Below, in pieces: positions 5,283-11,562 of a DNA stretch of 11,562 bases; the stretch's first letter is position 1; the number at the start of each line of letters is the position of its first letter. The stretch covers positions 1 to 11,562 of the forward strand of contig DATLGD010000034.1 of NCBI GenBank assembly GCA_035540755.1. The letters run 5' to 3'. Below the pieces are notes generated by a model. It saw only the letters and a list, made by a program, of their open reading frames with translations. It had not been told where the DNA came from and made no database searches. The translations under genes and the position numbers were made by a program. This DNA is from DATLGD01 sp035540755. GTDB taxonomy: Bacteria; Actinomycetota; Actinomycetes; Mycobacteriales; SCTD01.

Positions 5283-8200
5283 CGCCGACCGTCTCGGGCG
5301 CGGAGGGACGAGCCGGTCACGAGGCGGACCTGACCGGGCAGCTCGTGGCCGACCGGTACCGGGTGGAGCGGCTCGTGGCCACCGGCTCCCGCAAGCTCGT
5401 GCACCTCGGGCACGACCTGCACCTGCAGCGCACGGTCGCCGTCTGCACCGTGCGCCCCGAGCACCGCACACCGGCCGAGCTCGAACGGCTGCGAGCCGAG
5501 GCGTCCGTGCTGGCACGGCTCGGTGGACATCCCCACGTCGTGCAGGTCCACGACCTGTGCACGCACGGCGGCACCGACGTCCTGGTGCTGCAGCACCTGC
5601 CCGGCGGGACGCTCGAGGACCGGCTGGCGCGCCCGCTGCCCGTCCCGGAGGCGCTGACCGTGGCGCTCGACGTCGCCCGTGCACTCGACCACACGCACCG
5701 GCACGGGGTGGTCCACCGCGACGTCAAGCCCGAGAACGTCTGGATCGACGCGACCGGGCGAGCGATGCTCGGCGACTTCGGGCTGGGCGTGCTCGAGAGC
5801 TGCGCGACGACGCTGCCGCTGCTCGGGACGGTCGACTACATGTCGCCCGAGCAGGCCGCCGGTGAGGACCCCCGACCGGCAGACGACGTGTACGCGCTCG
5901 GCGCCCTGCTGTTCCGGATGCTGACCGGGCGCACCGTCTTCCCGGGCACCGACACCGTCGACGTCGTCCGCCGGCTCCTGTCGTCCCCGCCGCCGGCCCC
6001 CTCGAGCCTGCGCCCGGACCTGCCCGCGGCCGTCGACGCACTCGTGCTGCGGCTGCTCGCCGCCCCGGGCCGGGCCAGGCCCACGGCCGGCGTGGCCGCC
6101 GACGCGCTGGCCGGCCTGCTCGCGCCGCCCGCCGCCAGCAGCACAGCGCCGGCCGGGCACGTGCGCGAGGCCGGCGCGCTGGTCGGCCGCGGTCGTGAGC
6201 TCGCGCAGCTGCGCCAGCACCTCGCATCCGCCGAGCAGGGCCGTGGCGCCTTCGTCGTGATGCTCGGCGACGCCGGGATCGGCAAGACGCGCACGTCGCT
6301 CGCCCTGGCCGATGAGGCGACCGGCCGCGGGTGGGTGACCTTGCCGGGGCGGTGCCACTCGGGCGACGGCGCGCCGGCGTTCTGGCCCTGGACCCAGGTG
6401 CTGCGGGCCGCGGTGCGCGCGTTCGGCGACGAAGCGGTCTGCGCGCACGCCGGCGCCGGTGCGGCTCTGGTCACCGAGCTGCGAGGGGCCGCGGTGAGCC
6501 GCGGGGGGCGCGGCCTGCCGGGCGACGCCGAGCACCGGCGGACCGTGCTGTCCGACGCGGTCGCCTCGGTGCTCGGCGGGCTCTCGGTCCGGCGCCCGGT
6601 GCTCGTCGTGATCGACGACGTGCACTGGGCGGACACGGCCTCGGTCGAGCTGCTGGAGCTCGTGGCCCCGACGCTCGCCGCGACGCGCGTCGTCCTGCTG
6701 GCCTGCGGCCGTCCCGACGAGGGGGCGGGCGCGCGAGCGGCGCTGACCCGGCTGACCGCCCGCGCGGACGTCACCGTGCACCTGGGCGGGCTGGCGGCCG
6801 ACGAGACGAGAGAGCTCCTCGAGGCCGGGCTCGGCACCGCCCCCGGCGGTGCGCTGGTGCAGGACCTGCACCAGCGCACCGCCGGCAACCCCTTCTACCT
6901 GTCCGAGATGGCGCGTCTGCTGACCGAGGAGCAGCGGGTGGCCCCTGACGGCACGCTGCTGGCCGCCCAGGTCGGCGTGCCGGCGGGGTTGCGCGACGTG
7001 CTCCTCCGCCGCGTCTCGCACGTGTCGCCGGAGTGCGCCGACCTGCTGCGCACCGCCTCCGTCCTGGGCCGCGAGCCGCGGCTCGACGTCCTCGCCGCCG
7101 TCAGCGGCCGGTCCGCCGGCGAGGTGATGGCACTGCTGGACGAGGCGGTCGAGGCGCGTCTCGTGGTCGCGCTGGCCGGACTTCCCGTGCGGTACCGCTT
7201 CGCGCACGCCCTCGTGCAGGAGGCGCTGTACGACGACGTGCCGCTGGCCCGCCGGTCGGCACTGCACCGCACCGCCGGGACGGCGCTCGCCGCCGTCTGC
7301 GAGGCCGGTGGCGACGTCCCGCCCGCGGAGGTGGCGCACCACCACGTGCGCGCCGCCGCCGACGGCGACGTGGTCGAGGCGGTGCGGTGGTCCGTCGTCG
7401 CCGGTGATGCAGCGGCGGCCTCGGGCGGCTTCGAGGACGCCGTGGCCCAGCACGCCCGAGCCGTGCACCTCGCGGCGTCGGCACGCGCCGCGGGTACAGC
7501 GCCGGGGCTGCCGGCCTGCGGCGAGCTGCTGCTCCGGCTCGGGGCGGCGCACTGGCTGGCCGGAGATGCGGAGCAGGCGCGGGCTGCGCACCACCGCGCC
7601 GCCTCGGAGGCGCTGGTGCACGGCGACCCGGAGCTGCTGGCCCGGGCTGCGCTCGGGCTGGGGCACGGGTTGGGTGGCTTCGGGTTCGTCGAGCACGCCG
7701 ACGGCGAGCTGATCGCCCTCCTCGAGGAGGCGCTGGCGGCGCTGCCCGAAGGCGACAGCACGCTGCGGGTGCGTCTGCTGAGCCGGCTCGCCACCGAGCT
7801 GTACTTCACCCCGTTCCGGCGTCGGCGGGTCGACCTGTCCGCGCGGGCGGTCGAGATGGCCGCACGACTGCACGACCCCGCCGACGAGGTCGTGGCGCTC
7901 GACAGCCGGGTGCACGCCCTGCTCGGGCCGGACGACGTGGGAGAGCGACGGCGGGCGGCCGGCCGGATCGTGCAGCTGGCCACGGCGCTCGGCGACGTCG
8001 ACGGCCAGTTCCGGGGGCACTGCCTGAGGCTGGCGGTCTCGCTGGAGACGGGTGCGGCGGACCAGGCAGCCGCGGACGCCGCGGCCTGCCGCCGCATCGC
8101 GGACGAGCACGCCCTGCCGCAGCACCGCTGGCAGGCCGCGGTGTTCGAGGCCGCACCGGTGCTGCGGGCCGGCGACTTCGACGACGGCCGACGCCGCGCC

Positions 8201-9442
8201 GACGCCGCTCTGGCGCTGGGGCGGCGCGGCAGCCGGGACATGGCGTCGGTCATGTGGGGGGCACAGCTGCTGCTGTGGGCCTGGGGCACCGGCCGCCTGG
8301 ACGAGGTCGTCGGCCCGGTCGGCGAGTTCGCCGACCGCTACCCGCACGCTCCGGCCTGGCGCGCGGCCTACGCGTTCTGCCAGCTCGAGCTCGGTCGCAC
8401 CGATGCCGCGCGCGACGAGCTGTCCTCCTGCTGCGGGGCCGACCTGACCGGCCTGCCCCGGGACGGGAACTGGCTCACCGCCACGGCGCTGCTCGCGCAC
8501 GTCGCCGCGGGCGTCGGCGACCTCGACCGGGCGCGGGCGCTCACCGTGGCCCTGCGCGACTACGCCGACCGCACGGTCGTGATCGCTGCCGGCGCCGTCG
8601 CCTTCACCTCGGTGCACCTGCCGCTCGGCGCCCTGCACGCGACCCTGGGCGACACCGACGTGGCCCTCGCGCACCTGGCCGCCGCGGCAGCAGAGCACCG
8701 CCGGGTGGGCGCGCTGCCCTTCGTCGTCTGGACGGCCGCCGAGCAGGTCCGCACGCTGCTCGCCCGCGGCGGTGCGGACGACCACCCTGCCGCGGCAGAG
8801 GTCCTCCAGGAGGCCCTTCCCCTGGCCAGGAGCCTGGGGATGCACGCGCACGTCCGTCGCCTGCTCGACGTCTCGTCCCGGCTGGTCGCCGGCAGCCGCT
8901 TCCCCGCGCAGGCGACGGCCCCGGACGACACGGGCATCCCCGTGACCCTCCTGCTGACCGACGTCGCGGGCTCCACCGAGCTGACGGAGCGGCTCGGCGA
9001 GCGCACGGCGCACGCCCTGCTGGAGGAGCACCGCCGGCTCGTCGGGGCAGAAGCCGGGCGGCGGGGCGGCGTCGTCGTCAAGTCGCTGGGGGACGGCCTG
9101 CTGCTCACCTTCTCCGACGCACGCGAGGCGCTCGAGTGCGCGCTGGACATCGGGCAGGCGCACGCCGACGCCGGCGGTGCCGCGCCGCTGCGCCTGCGGA
9201 TGGCCGTGCACACCGGACCGGTGCTCCGGCAGCGCGACTCGCTGTACGGGCTCACGATGATCGTCGGCGCCCGGCTGGCCGACGCCGCCGGCGCCGGTGA
9301 GGTCCTCGTCAGCGAGCCGGCGCGGCTGGCGGCCAGCGGCGGCCGGTTGAGGTTCTCGGGCGGGCAGGACCTCGCACTCAAGGGCCTGTCGTCCCCGCAG
9401 CGCGTCTACCGGCTGATCGGCCGAAGACCGACGTCACGCTGA
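5279..9442 (+). CDS. Fusion of Ser/Thr kinase, STAND/AAA ATPase, TPR region and class III adenylyl/guanylyl cyclase
   Basis: This 1387-residue cytoplasmic signalling protein has no membrane segment. Kinase domain (about 25-281): HRDVKPEN with Asp148, Lys150 and Asn153; DFG at 166-168; SPE at 189-191; Glu74 as likely helix-C Glu. The beta-3 Lys is replaced by Cys56 (VAVC), while Lys39 occupies the third glycine position of the ATP loop (GSRKLV), as in WNK kinases. ATPase (about 300-545): Walker A GDAGIGKT with Lys336, Walker B VVIDD with Asp446/447, GNPFYL at 536-541. Winged-helix-like part about 555-690, then Ala-rich TPR-like helices to about 1200. Cyclase (about 1219-1383): metal Asp1228 (TDVAGST) and Asp1272 (KSLGDG), purine-site Lys1268, transition-state Arg1332; Ile1328 replaces the usual Asn. 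GGAG at 5270-5273 serves the GTG start. The cyclase output probably feeds the upstream Crp-type regulator. The input signal is unknown. Confidence 0.93.
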   Translation: MTPTVSGAEGRAGHEADLTGQLVADRYRVERLVATGSRKLVHLGHDLHLQRTVAVCTVRPEHRTPAELERLRAEASVLARLGGHPHVVQVHDLCTHGGTDVLVLQHLPGGTLEDRLARPLPVPEALTVALDVARALDHTHRHGVVHRDVKPENVWIDATGRAMLGDFGLGVLESCATTLPLLGTVDYMSPEQAAGEDPRPADDVYALGALLFRMLTGRTVFPGTDTVDVVRRLLSSPPPAPSSLRPDLPAAVDALVLRLLAAPGRARPTAGVAADALAGLLAPPAASSTAPAGHVREAGALVGRGRELAQLRQHLASAEQGRGAFVVMLGDAGIGKTRTSLALADEATGRGWVTLPGRCHSGDGAPAFWPWTQVLRAAVRAFGDEAVCAHAGAGAALVTELRGAAVSRGGRGLPGDAEHRRTVLSDAVASVLGGLSVRRPVLVVIDDVHWADTASVELLELVAPTLAATRVVLLACGRPDEGAGARAALTRLTARADVTVHLGGLAADETRELLEAGLGTAPGGALVQDLHQRTAGNPFYLSEMARLLTEEQRVAPDGTLLAAQVGVPAGLRDVLLRRVSHVSPECADLLRTASVLGREPRLDVLAAVSGRSAGEVMALLDEAVEARLVVALAGLPVRYRFAHALVQEALYDDVPLARRSALHRTAGTALAAVCEAGGDVPPAEVAHHHVRAAADGDVVEAVRWSVVAGDAAAASGGFEDAVAQHARAVHLAASARAAGTAPGLPACGELLLRLGAAHWLAGDAEQARAAHHRAASEALVHGDPELLARAALGLGHGLGGFGFVEHADGELIALLEEALAALPEGDSTLRVRLLSRLATELYFTPFRRRRVDLSARAVEMAARLHDPADEVVALDSRVHALLGPDDVGERRRAAGRIVQLATALGDVDGQFRGHCLRLAVSLETGAADQAAADAAACRRIADEHALPQHRWQAAVFEAAPVLRAGDFDDGRRRADAALALGRRGSRDMASVMWGAQLLLWAWGTGRLDEVVGPVGEFADRYPHAPAWRAAYAFCQLELGRTDAARDELSSCCGADLTGLPRDGNWLTATALLAHVAAGVGDLDRARALTVALRDYADRTVVIAAGAVAFTSVHLPLGALHATLGDTDVALAHLAAAAAEHRRVGALPFVVWTAAEQVRTLLARGGADDHPAAAEVLQEALPLARSLGMHAHVRRLLDVSSRLVAGSRFPAQATAPDDTGIPVTLLLTDVAGSTELTERLGERTAHALLEEHRRLVGAEAGRRGGVVVKSLGDGLLLTFSDAREALECALDIGQAHADAGGAAPLRLRMAVHTGPVLRQRDSLYGLTMIVGARLADAAGAGEVLVSEPARLAASGGRLRFSGGQDLALKGLSSPQRVYRLIGRRPTSR

Positions 9443-9465
9443 ACCGTCCGCGACGGTCGCACGCA

Positions 9466-9500
9466 CGACAGCGCCGCACCCGGCGGGTGCGGCGCTGTCG
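9466..9500. terminator. Perfect 16-bp inverted repeat between convergent genes
   Basis: CGACAGCGCCGCACCC (9466-9481) is followed by a GGC loop and its exact reverse complement (9485-9500). It lies 23 bases after the cyclase stop and between two convergent genes. This suggests a bidirectional terminator that ends the signalling operon and blocks read-through into bldC antisense. There is no T-tract on either side, which is common for high-GC actinobacteria. A smaller hairpin (CCGTC/GACGG, 9444-9456) precedes it. Confidence 0.7.
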
Positions 9501-9563
9501 GTCGCGCTCGCCCGGAGGGACGCACGCGGGTGCGGTGGTGCGGGGGTATCGGGTCCGCAGCGG

Positions 9564-9586
9564 CCGGCCCGGGAACGGCGGGCCGG
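9564..9586 (-). terminator. Candidate terminator downstream of bldC
   Basis: CCGGCCCG (9564-9571) and CGGGCCGG (9579-9586) form a perfect 8-bp stem with a 7-base loop. It lies about 50 bases beyond the bldC stop on the - strand. No U-tract follows. It could equally be a GC-rich coincidence. Confidence 0.4.
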
Positions 9587-9634
9587 TGCGTGCGGCAGAC
9601 AGCGCCGGCGCGGCGCGGCGCGGTCGTGCTGCGG

Positions 9635-9850
9635 CTACTGCTGCTGCGGCTGCGGGCGCGGCGCGGGGATCCCGGCCAGCAGCGCCCGCACCTCGGCCTC
9701 GCGGTAGCGGCGGTGGCCGCCGAGCGTGCGGATCGAGGTGAGCTTGCCCGACTTCGCCCAGCGGGTGACCGTCTTGGGGTCGACACGGAACATGGTCGCG
9801 ACCTCGGCCGGCGTCAGCAGGGCCTCGGCATCGGGGGTACGGGTGCTCAT
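9635..9850 (-). CDS. bldC: BldC, small MerR-like developmental DNA-binding protein
   Basis: This 71-residue protein is almost identical over its core to Streptomyces BldC, recognised from memory by LLTPAEVATMFRVDPKTVTRWA and TSIRTLGGHRRYREAEV. It is a single MerR-type winged helix-turn-helix (helices about 13-35, wing about 40-50) without the coiled-coil or effector domain of true MerR proteins. In Streptomyces, BldC binds cooperatively to direct repeats and controls entry into development. Here the C-terminal tail (PAPRPQPQQQ) is Pro/Gln-rich and differs from the Streptomyces tail. ATG at 9850 is chosen because GAGAGGAA (complement of 9856-9863) is a strong ribosome site 5 bases upstream and MSTRTPDAE matches the known N-terminus. 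It lies downstream of the hypothetical gene on the same strand, 126 bases away, so it may have its own promoter. A role in cell-cycle or morphology control is likely but untested here. Confidence 0.97.
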   Translation of the reverse strand: MSTRTPDAEALLTPAEVATMFRVDPKTVTRWAKSGKLTSIRTLGGHRRYREAEVRALLAGIPAPRPQPQQQ

Positions 9851-9976
9851 CGGGGTTCCTCTCGAGGGAGTCGACCCGGTGTCGACCGCTCCGACAAGCA
9901 GAGTCGCCGATGCCCGCTTTCTCCGGTATGGCCCGGACGGATCATTTCTGGCTAGTCCATCCAGGCACTGCCCCGG
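9851..9976 (-). promoter_or_regulatory. bldC upstream region with ribosome site and twin GTCGAC
   Basis: This 126-base gap holds the bldC ribosome site (9856-9863) and two identical GTCGAC palindromes at 9870-9875 and 9881-9886, exactly 11 bases (one helical turn) apart. The part at about 9925-9965 is clearly less GC-rich than its surroundings, as expected for a promoter. No pair of -35/-10 hexamers with correct spacing could be chosen with confidence. BldC is known to bind AT-richer direct repeats in Streptomyces, so autoregulation here is possible but not shown. Confidence 0.4.
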
Positions 9977-10858
9977 TCAGTTGGCCGACTCGACGGCCTG
10001 CAGCGCCTTGCTCCGGGCGTTCACCCTGGCGTACGCGGCGGCGGCCCGCGACGGGTCGCCGTCGGCGAGGGCGGCCAGCGCCCCGGCGATGTCGCGGGCC
10101 GACTCGTCCTGGGTGAGCTCGGCGTCGTCGAGCAGGTGGGCGAGACCGCCGTAGTCCAGCTCGACCACCGAGCGCGGGTGGAACTCCTCCAGCCAGCGGC
10201 CCATCTCCTCGACGCCCTCGGTCACCGGCCCCTCGTCGACGGTGCGCCGCAGGACGTCGAGCGCCCGGGCCGTGCGGCGCCGCGCGCGGGACATCGCGGT
10301 CCGGTACACCAGCCGTCGGCCCAGCGGCCGGGCGGTGCCGGGGGCGGCGCCGTCCTGCCCCAGGCTGACCTCCCGCTCCGACGGGTCGACCAGCACGAAC
10401 CAGCGCAGCGGCACCTGCCACGGGCTGGTGAGCACGTGCACCCGCAGGTCGGGCTCCTCGGCCCGCAGCCGCTCCAGCTCCTCGTCGCAGGCGTCGAGCA
10501 GCGGGCGGGAGACGAACGCCTCGACCAGCTCCTCGGGCAGCTCGGCGCCGAACGCCTCGAGGGCATGCAGCGACCGCAGCCTCGTGCGCCAGGGGCACAG
10601 CAGCGTCACGCCGTCGACCTCGAGCACGAACGCCTCGTCGCCCACCTGCGGCAGCTCGCGGACCGGCACCGCCACCAGCGACCGCAGGGCCGCGAGCCGC
10701 TCCGCCACGACCCCGGCGGCGAGGTCGTGCGCGCGGCCGTCGGCCAGGTAGGCCTCCCAGTACCGGCGCTCCTCGCCGTCGAAGGCGGCCAGCGGCTCGT
10801 ACACCCGCAGAGCGGCCGCGAAGGCCGCCGCGCCAGGTGCCGCCGTCATGCCCGGCAT
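9977..10858 (-). CDS. Conserved actinobacterial protein of unknown function (bldC neighbour)
   Basis: I do not recognise a functional domain in this 293-residue protein. It is soluble, rich in Ala, Arg, Glu and Leu, and has no signal peptide or membrane helix. Visible landmarks are RVYEPLAAFDGEERRYWEAY near 18-37, an LLCPWRTRLR stretch around Cys88, a core with PLRWFVLVDPSERE, and a helical C-terminal third with WLEEFHPRSVVELDYGGLAHLL. The ATG at 10858 (MPGM) is preferred; ATG at 10849 is equally possible because neither has a clear ribosome site. The open frame continues upstream to 11548, but that part overlaps the divergent dehydrogenase gene and is not credible. From memory, the same position between vdh and bldC in Streptomyces (SCO4090) holds a conserved hypothetical gene, so retained synteny supports a real gene. 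Function unknown. Confidence 0.85.
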   Translation of the reverse strand: MPGMTAAPGAAAFAAALRVYEPLAAFDGEERRYWEAYLADGRAHDLAAGVVAERLAALRSLVAVPVRELPQVGDEAFVLEVDGVTLLCPWRTRLRSLHALEAFGAELPEELVEAFVSRPLLDACDEELERLRAEEPDLRVHVLTSPWQVPLRWFVLVDPSEREVSLGQDGAAPGTARPLGRRLVYRTAMSRARRRTARALDVLRRTVDEGPVTEGVEEMGRWLEEFHPRSVVELDYGGLAHLLDDAELTQDESARDIAGALAALADGDPSRAAAAYARVNARSKALQAVESAN

Positions 10859-10935
10859 GCTGTCACGACGACCGCCGGTCCGGCGGGTGCGCCGGGCGTC
10901 GCCGAGCGGGAGGGGCCGAGCGTCAGCGACCTGGC

Positions 10936-10941
10936 TACCCT
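10936..10941 (+). promoter_or_regulatory. Candidate -10 element for the dehydrogenase gene
   Basis: TACCCT fits the TANNNT -10 pattern in the 189-base divergent gap, about 105 bases before the dehydrogenase start. That would give a leader of roughly 100 bases containing the hairpin at 10975-10999. No -35 of good quality lies at the expected distance, so the call is tentative. Confidence 0.35.
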
Positions 10942-10974
10942 CGCGGTCCGGGGTACACCTCCCCCGAGCACGAA

Positions 10975-10999
10975 CGGCGTCCCCCACGACGGGACGCCG
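10975..10999 (+). promoter_or_regulatory. 9-bp hairpin in the dehydrogenase leader
   Basis: CGGCGTCCC (10975-10983) and GGGACGCCG (10991-10999) form a perfect 9-bp stem with loop CCACGAC. It lies 48 bases before the ATG at 11048 and downstream of the candidate -10. No T-run follows, so an intrinsic attenuator of the classical kind is not supported. A protein-binding RNA or DNA site, or an mRNA-stabilising hairpin, are alternatives. Confidence 0.4.
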
Positions 11000-11047
11000 G
11001 CCACCGCCGCAGCCCGACAGGGCGGGCCGACCGCAGGAGCAGCTCCC

Positions 11048-11562
11048 ATGGCCGTGTTCGACCGCACCGACCAGCTCAAGGACGCCGGGCACGAGCAGGT
11101 CGTGTTCTGCCAGGACCCGGCGAGCGGCCTCAAGGCGATCATCGCCGTCTACAGCACCGCCCTCGGGCCGGCGCTGGGCGGCACCCGCTACTTCCCCTAC
11201 GCCAGCGAGGCCGAGGCCCTCGAGGACGTCCTCAAGCTGTCCCGGGCGATGGCCTACAAGGCGGCCTGCGCCGGCCTCGACCTCGGCGGCGGCAAGGCGG
11301 TCATCCTCGGCGACCCGGCCACCGACAAGAGCGAGGCCCTGCTGCGGGCCTACGGGCGCTTCGTCGAGTCGCTCGGCGGCCGCTACGTCACCGCCGCCGA
11401 CGTCGGCACCTACGTGCAGGACATGGACGTCGTGGCGCGGGAGACCCGCTTCGTCACGGGCCGCTCGCCCGAGCACGGCGGAGCGGGCGACAGCGGGGTG
11501 CTGACCGCCTACGGCGTCTTCCAGGCCATGCGGGCCGCGGCCCAGCACACCTGGGGCAGCCC
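11048..11562 (+). CDS. Leu/Val/Phe-type amino-acid dehydrogenase, 5' part (cut by window end)
   Basis: The first 171 residues are present; full-length family members have about 350-370. The enzyme class oxidatively deaminates branched-chain amino acids to 2-oxo acids with NAD(P)+, in the cytoplasm. Visible are the substrate-binding LGGTRYFPY (43-51), Lys71 in AMAYKAACAG, the catalytic Lys83 in LDLGGGKAVI and Asp118 in TAADVGT, all as in leucine and valine dehydrogenases. The nucleotide-binding domain lies beyond the window. ATG at 11048 has a good ribosome site, AGGAG at 11035-11039, 8 bases upstream, and the sequence starts at the usual MAVFDRTDQL. The gene diverges from the hypothetical gene. 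Its position near bldC matches Streptomyces vdh (from memory), so valine dehydrogenase is the best specific guess; leucine cannot be excluded. Confidence 0.94.
   Translation, partial: MAVFDRTDQLKDAGHEQVVFCQDPASGLKAIIAVYSTALGPALGGTRYFPYASEAEALEDVLKLSRAMAYKAACAGLDLGGGKAVILGDPATDKSEALLRAYGRFVESLGGRYVTAADVGTYVQDMDVVARETRFVTGRSPEHGGAGDSGVLTAYGVFQAMRAAAQHTWGS

Noticed and set aside
5363..5446. The kinase domain as a dead pseudokinase because of the missing beta-3 lysine
   Set aside because: Lys39 in the ATP loop offers a WNK-like substitute and the HRD, DFG and SPE motifs are intact, so inactivity cannot be concluded.
5099..9211. A 1370-residue open frame antisense to the kinase-cyclase gene
   Set aside because: It is a GC-bias shadow: repetitive Gly/Arg/Gln/His-rich sequence without any domain, fully opposite a gene with many verified motifs.
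9450..9460. GCGACGGTCGC palindrome after the cyclase stop as a hairpin
   Set aside because: The single-base loop cannot form a stable RNA hairpin; the 16-bp repeat beside it is a far better structure.
9530..9955. A + strand open frame opposite bldC
   Set aside because: It is the complement of a confidently identified bldC and contains no motif.
10859..11548. N-terminal extension of the hypothetical - strand gene up to 11548
   Set aside because: It would overlap the dehydrogenase gene on the opposite strand and reads as low-complexity antisense sequence.
1..11562. CRISPR array, insertion sequence, att site at the tRNAs, or phage genes
   Set aside because: No regularly spaced repeats, transposase or integrase motifs, or duplicated tRNA 3' ends were seen on either strand.

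Overview
The window is very GC-rich and its codons end mostly in G or C, as in a high-GC actinobacterium. An almost textbook BldC, a gene confined to Actinobacteria, supports this. So do the TANNNT-type -10 elements, GTG starts and a probable leaderless mRNA. The protein style suggests the Geodermatophilaceae (Blastococcus, Geodermatophilus or Modestobacter type), but that narrower placement is an inference. I see no insertion sequence, phage gene, CRISPR array or integration scar, so this looks like ordinary chromosome. No gene-free stretch exceeds 200 bases.

Left part (1-4105, + strand): a sugar-modifying cluster. An extended-SDR sugar-nucleotide epimerase carries a Cys-rich insertion and probably starts from a leaderless GTG. 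It is followed by a family-2 glycosyltransferase, a DUF2064 nucleotidyl/glycosyltransferase-like protein that overlaps it by 4 bases, and, 9 bases later, a membrane-anchored metallophosphoesterase whose catalytic domain is predicted outside the membrane. The order suggests surface glycan or glycolipid assembly; the exact product is unknown.

Middle (4123-4462): a compact tRNA operon, Glu(UUC)-Asp(GUC)-Phe(GAA), with a plausible -10 just upstream and no encoded CCA ends.

Signalling operon (4516-9500, + strand): a Crp/Fnr regulator with a cAMP-type binding cassette overlaps by 4 bases (GTGA) a 1387-residue protein. That protein joins a Ser/Thr kinase domain, a STAND/AAA ATPase, a long TPR-like helical region and a class III nucleotide cyclase. 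The two genes together look like a one-operon cAMP circuit: the large protein integrates signals and makes cyclic nucleotide, and the neighbour binds it and acts on DNA. The kinase lacks the usual beta-3 lysine (Cys56 is there) but has a lysine in the glycine loop (Lys39), the arrangement known from eukaryotic WNK kinases. The cyclase has a changed transition-state position. This is the most interesting part of the window.

Right part (9564-11562): bldC and a conserved hypothetical gene on the - strand, then the 5' half of a Leu/Val-type amino-acid dehydrogenase on the + strand. From memory, this reproduces the Streptomyces order vdh / hypothetical / bldC. A perfect 16-bp hairpin separates the convergent cyclase and bldC genes. 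The dehydrogenase leader contains a 9-bp hairpin of unknown role.
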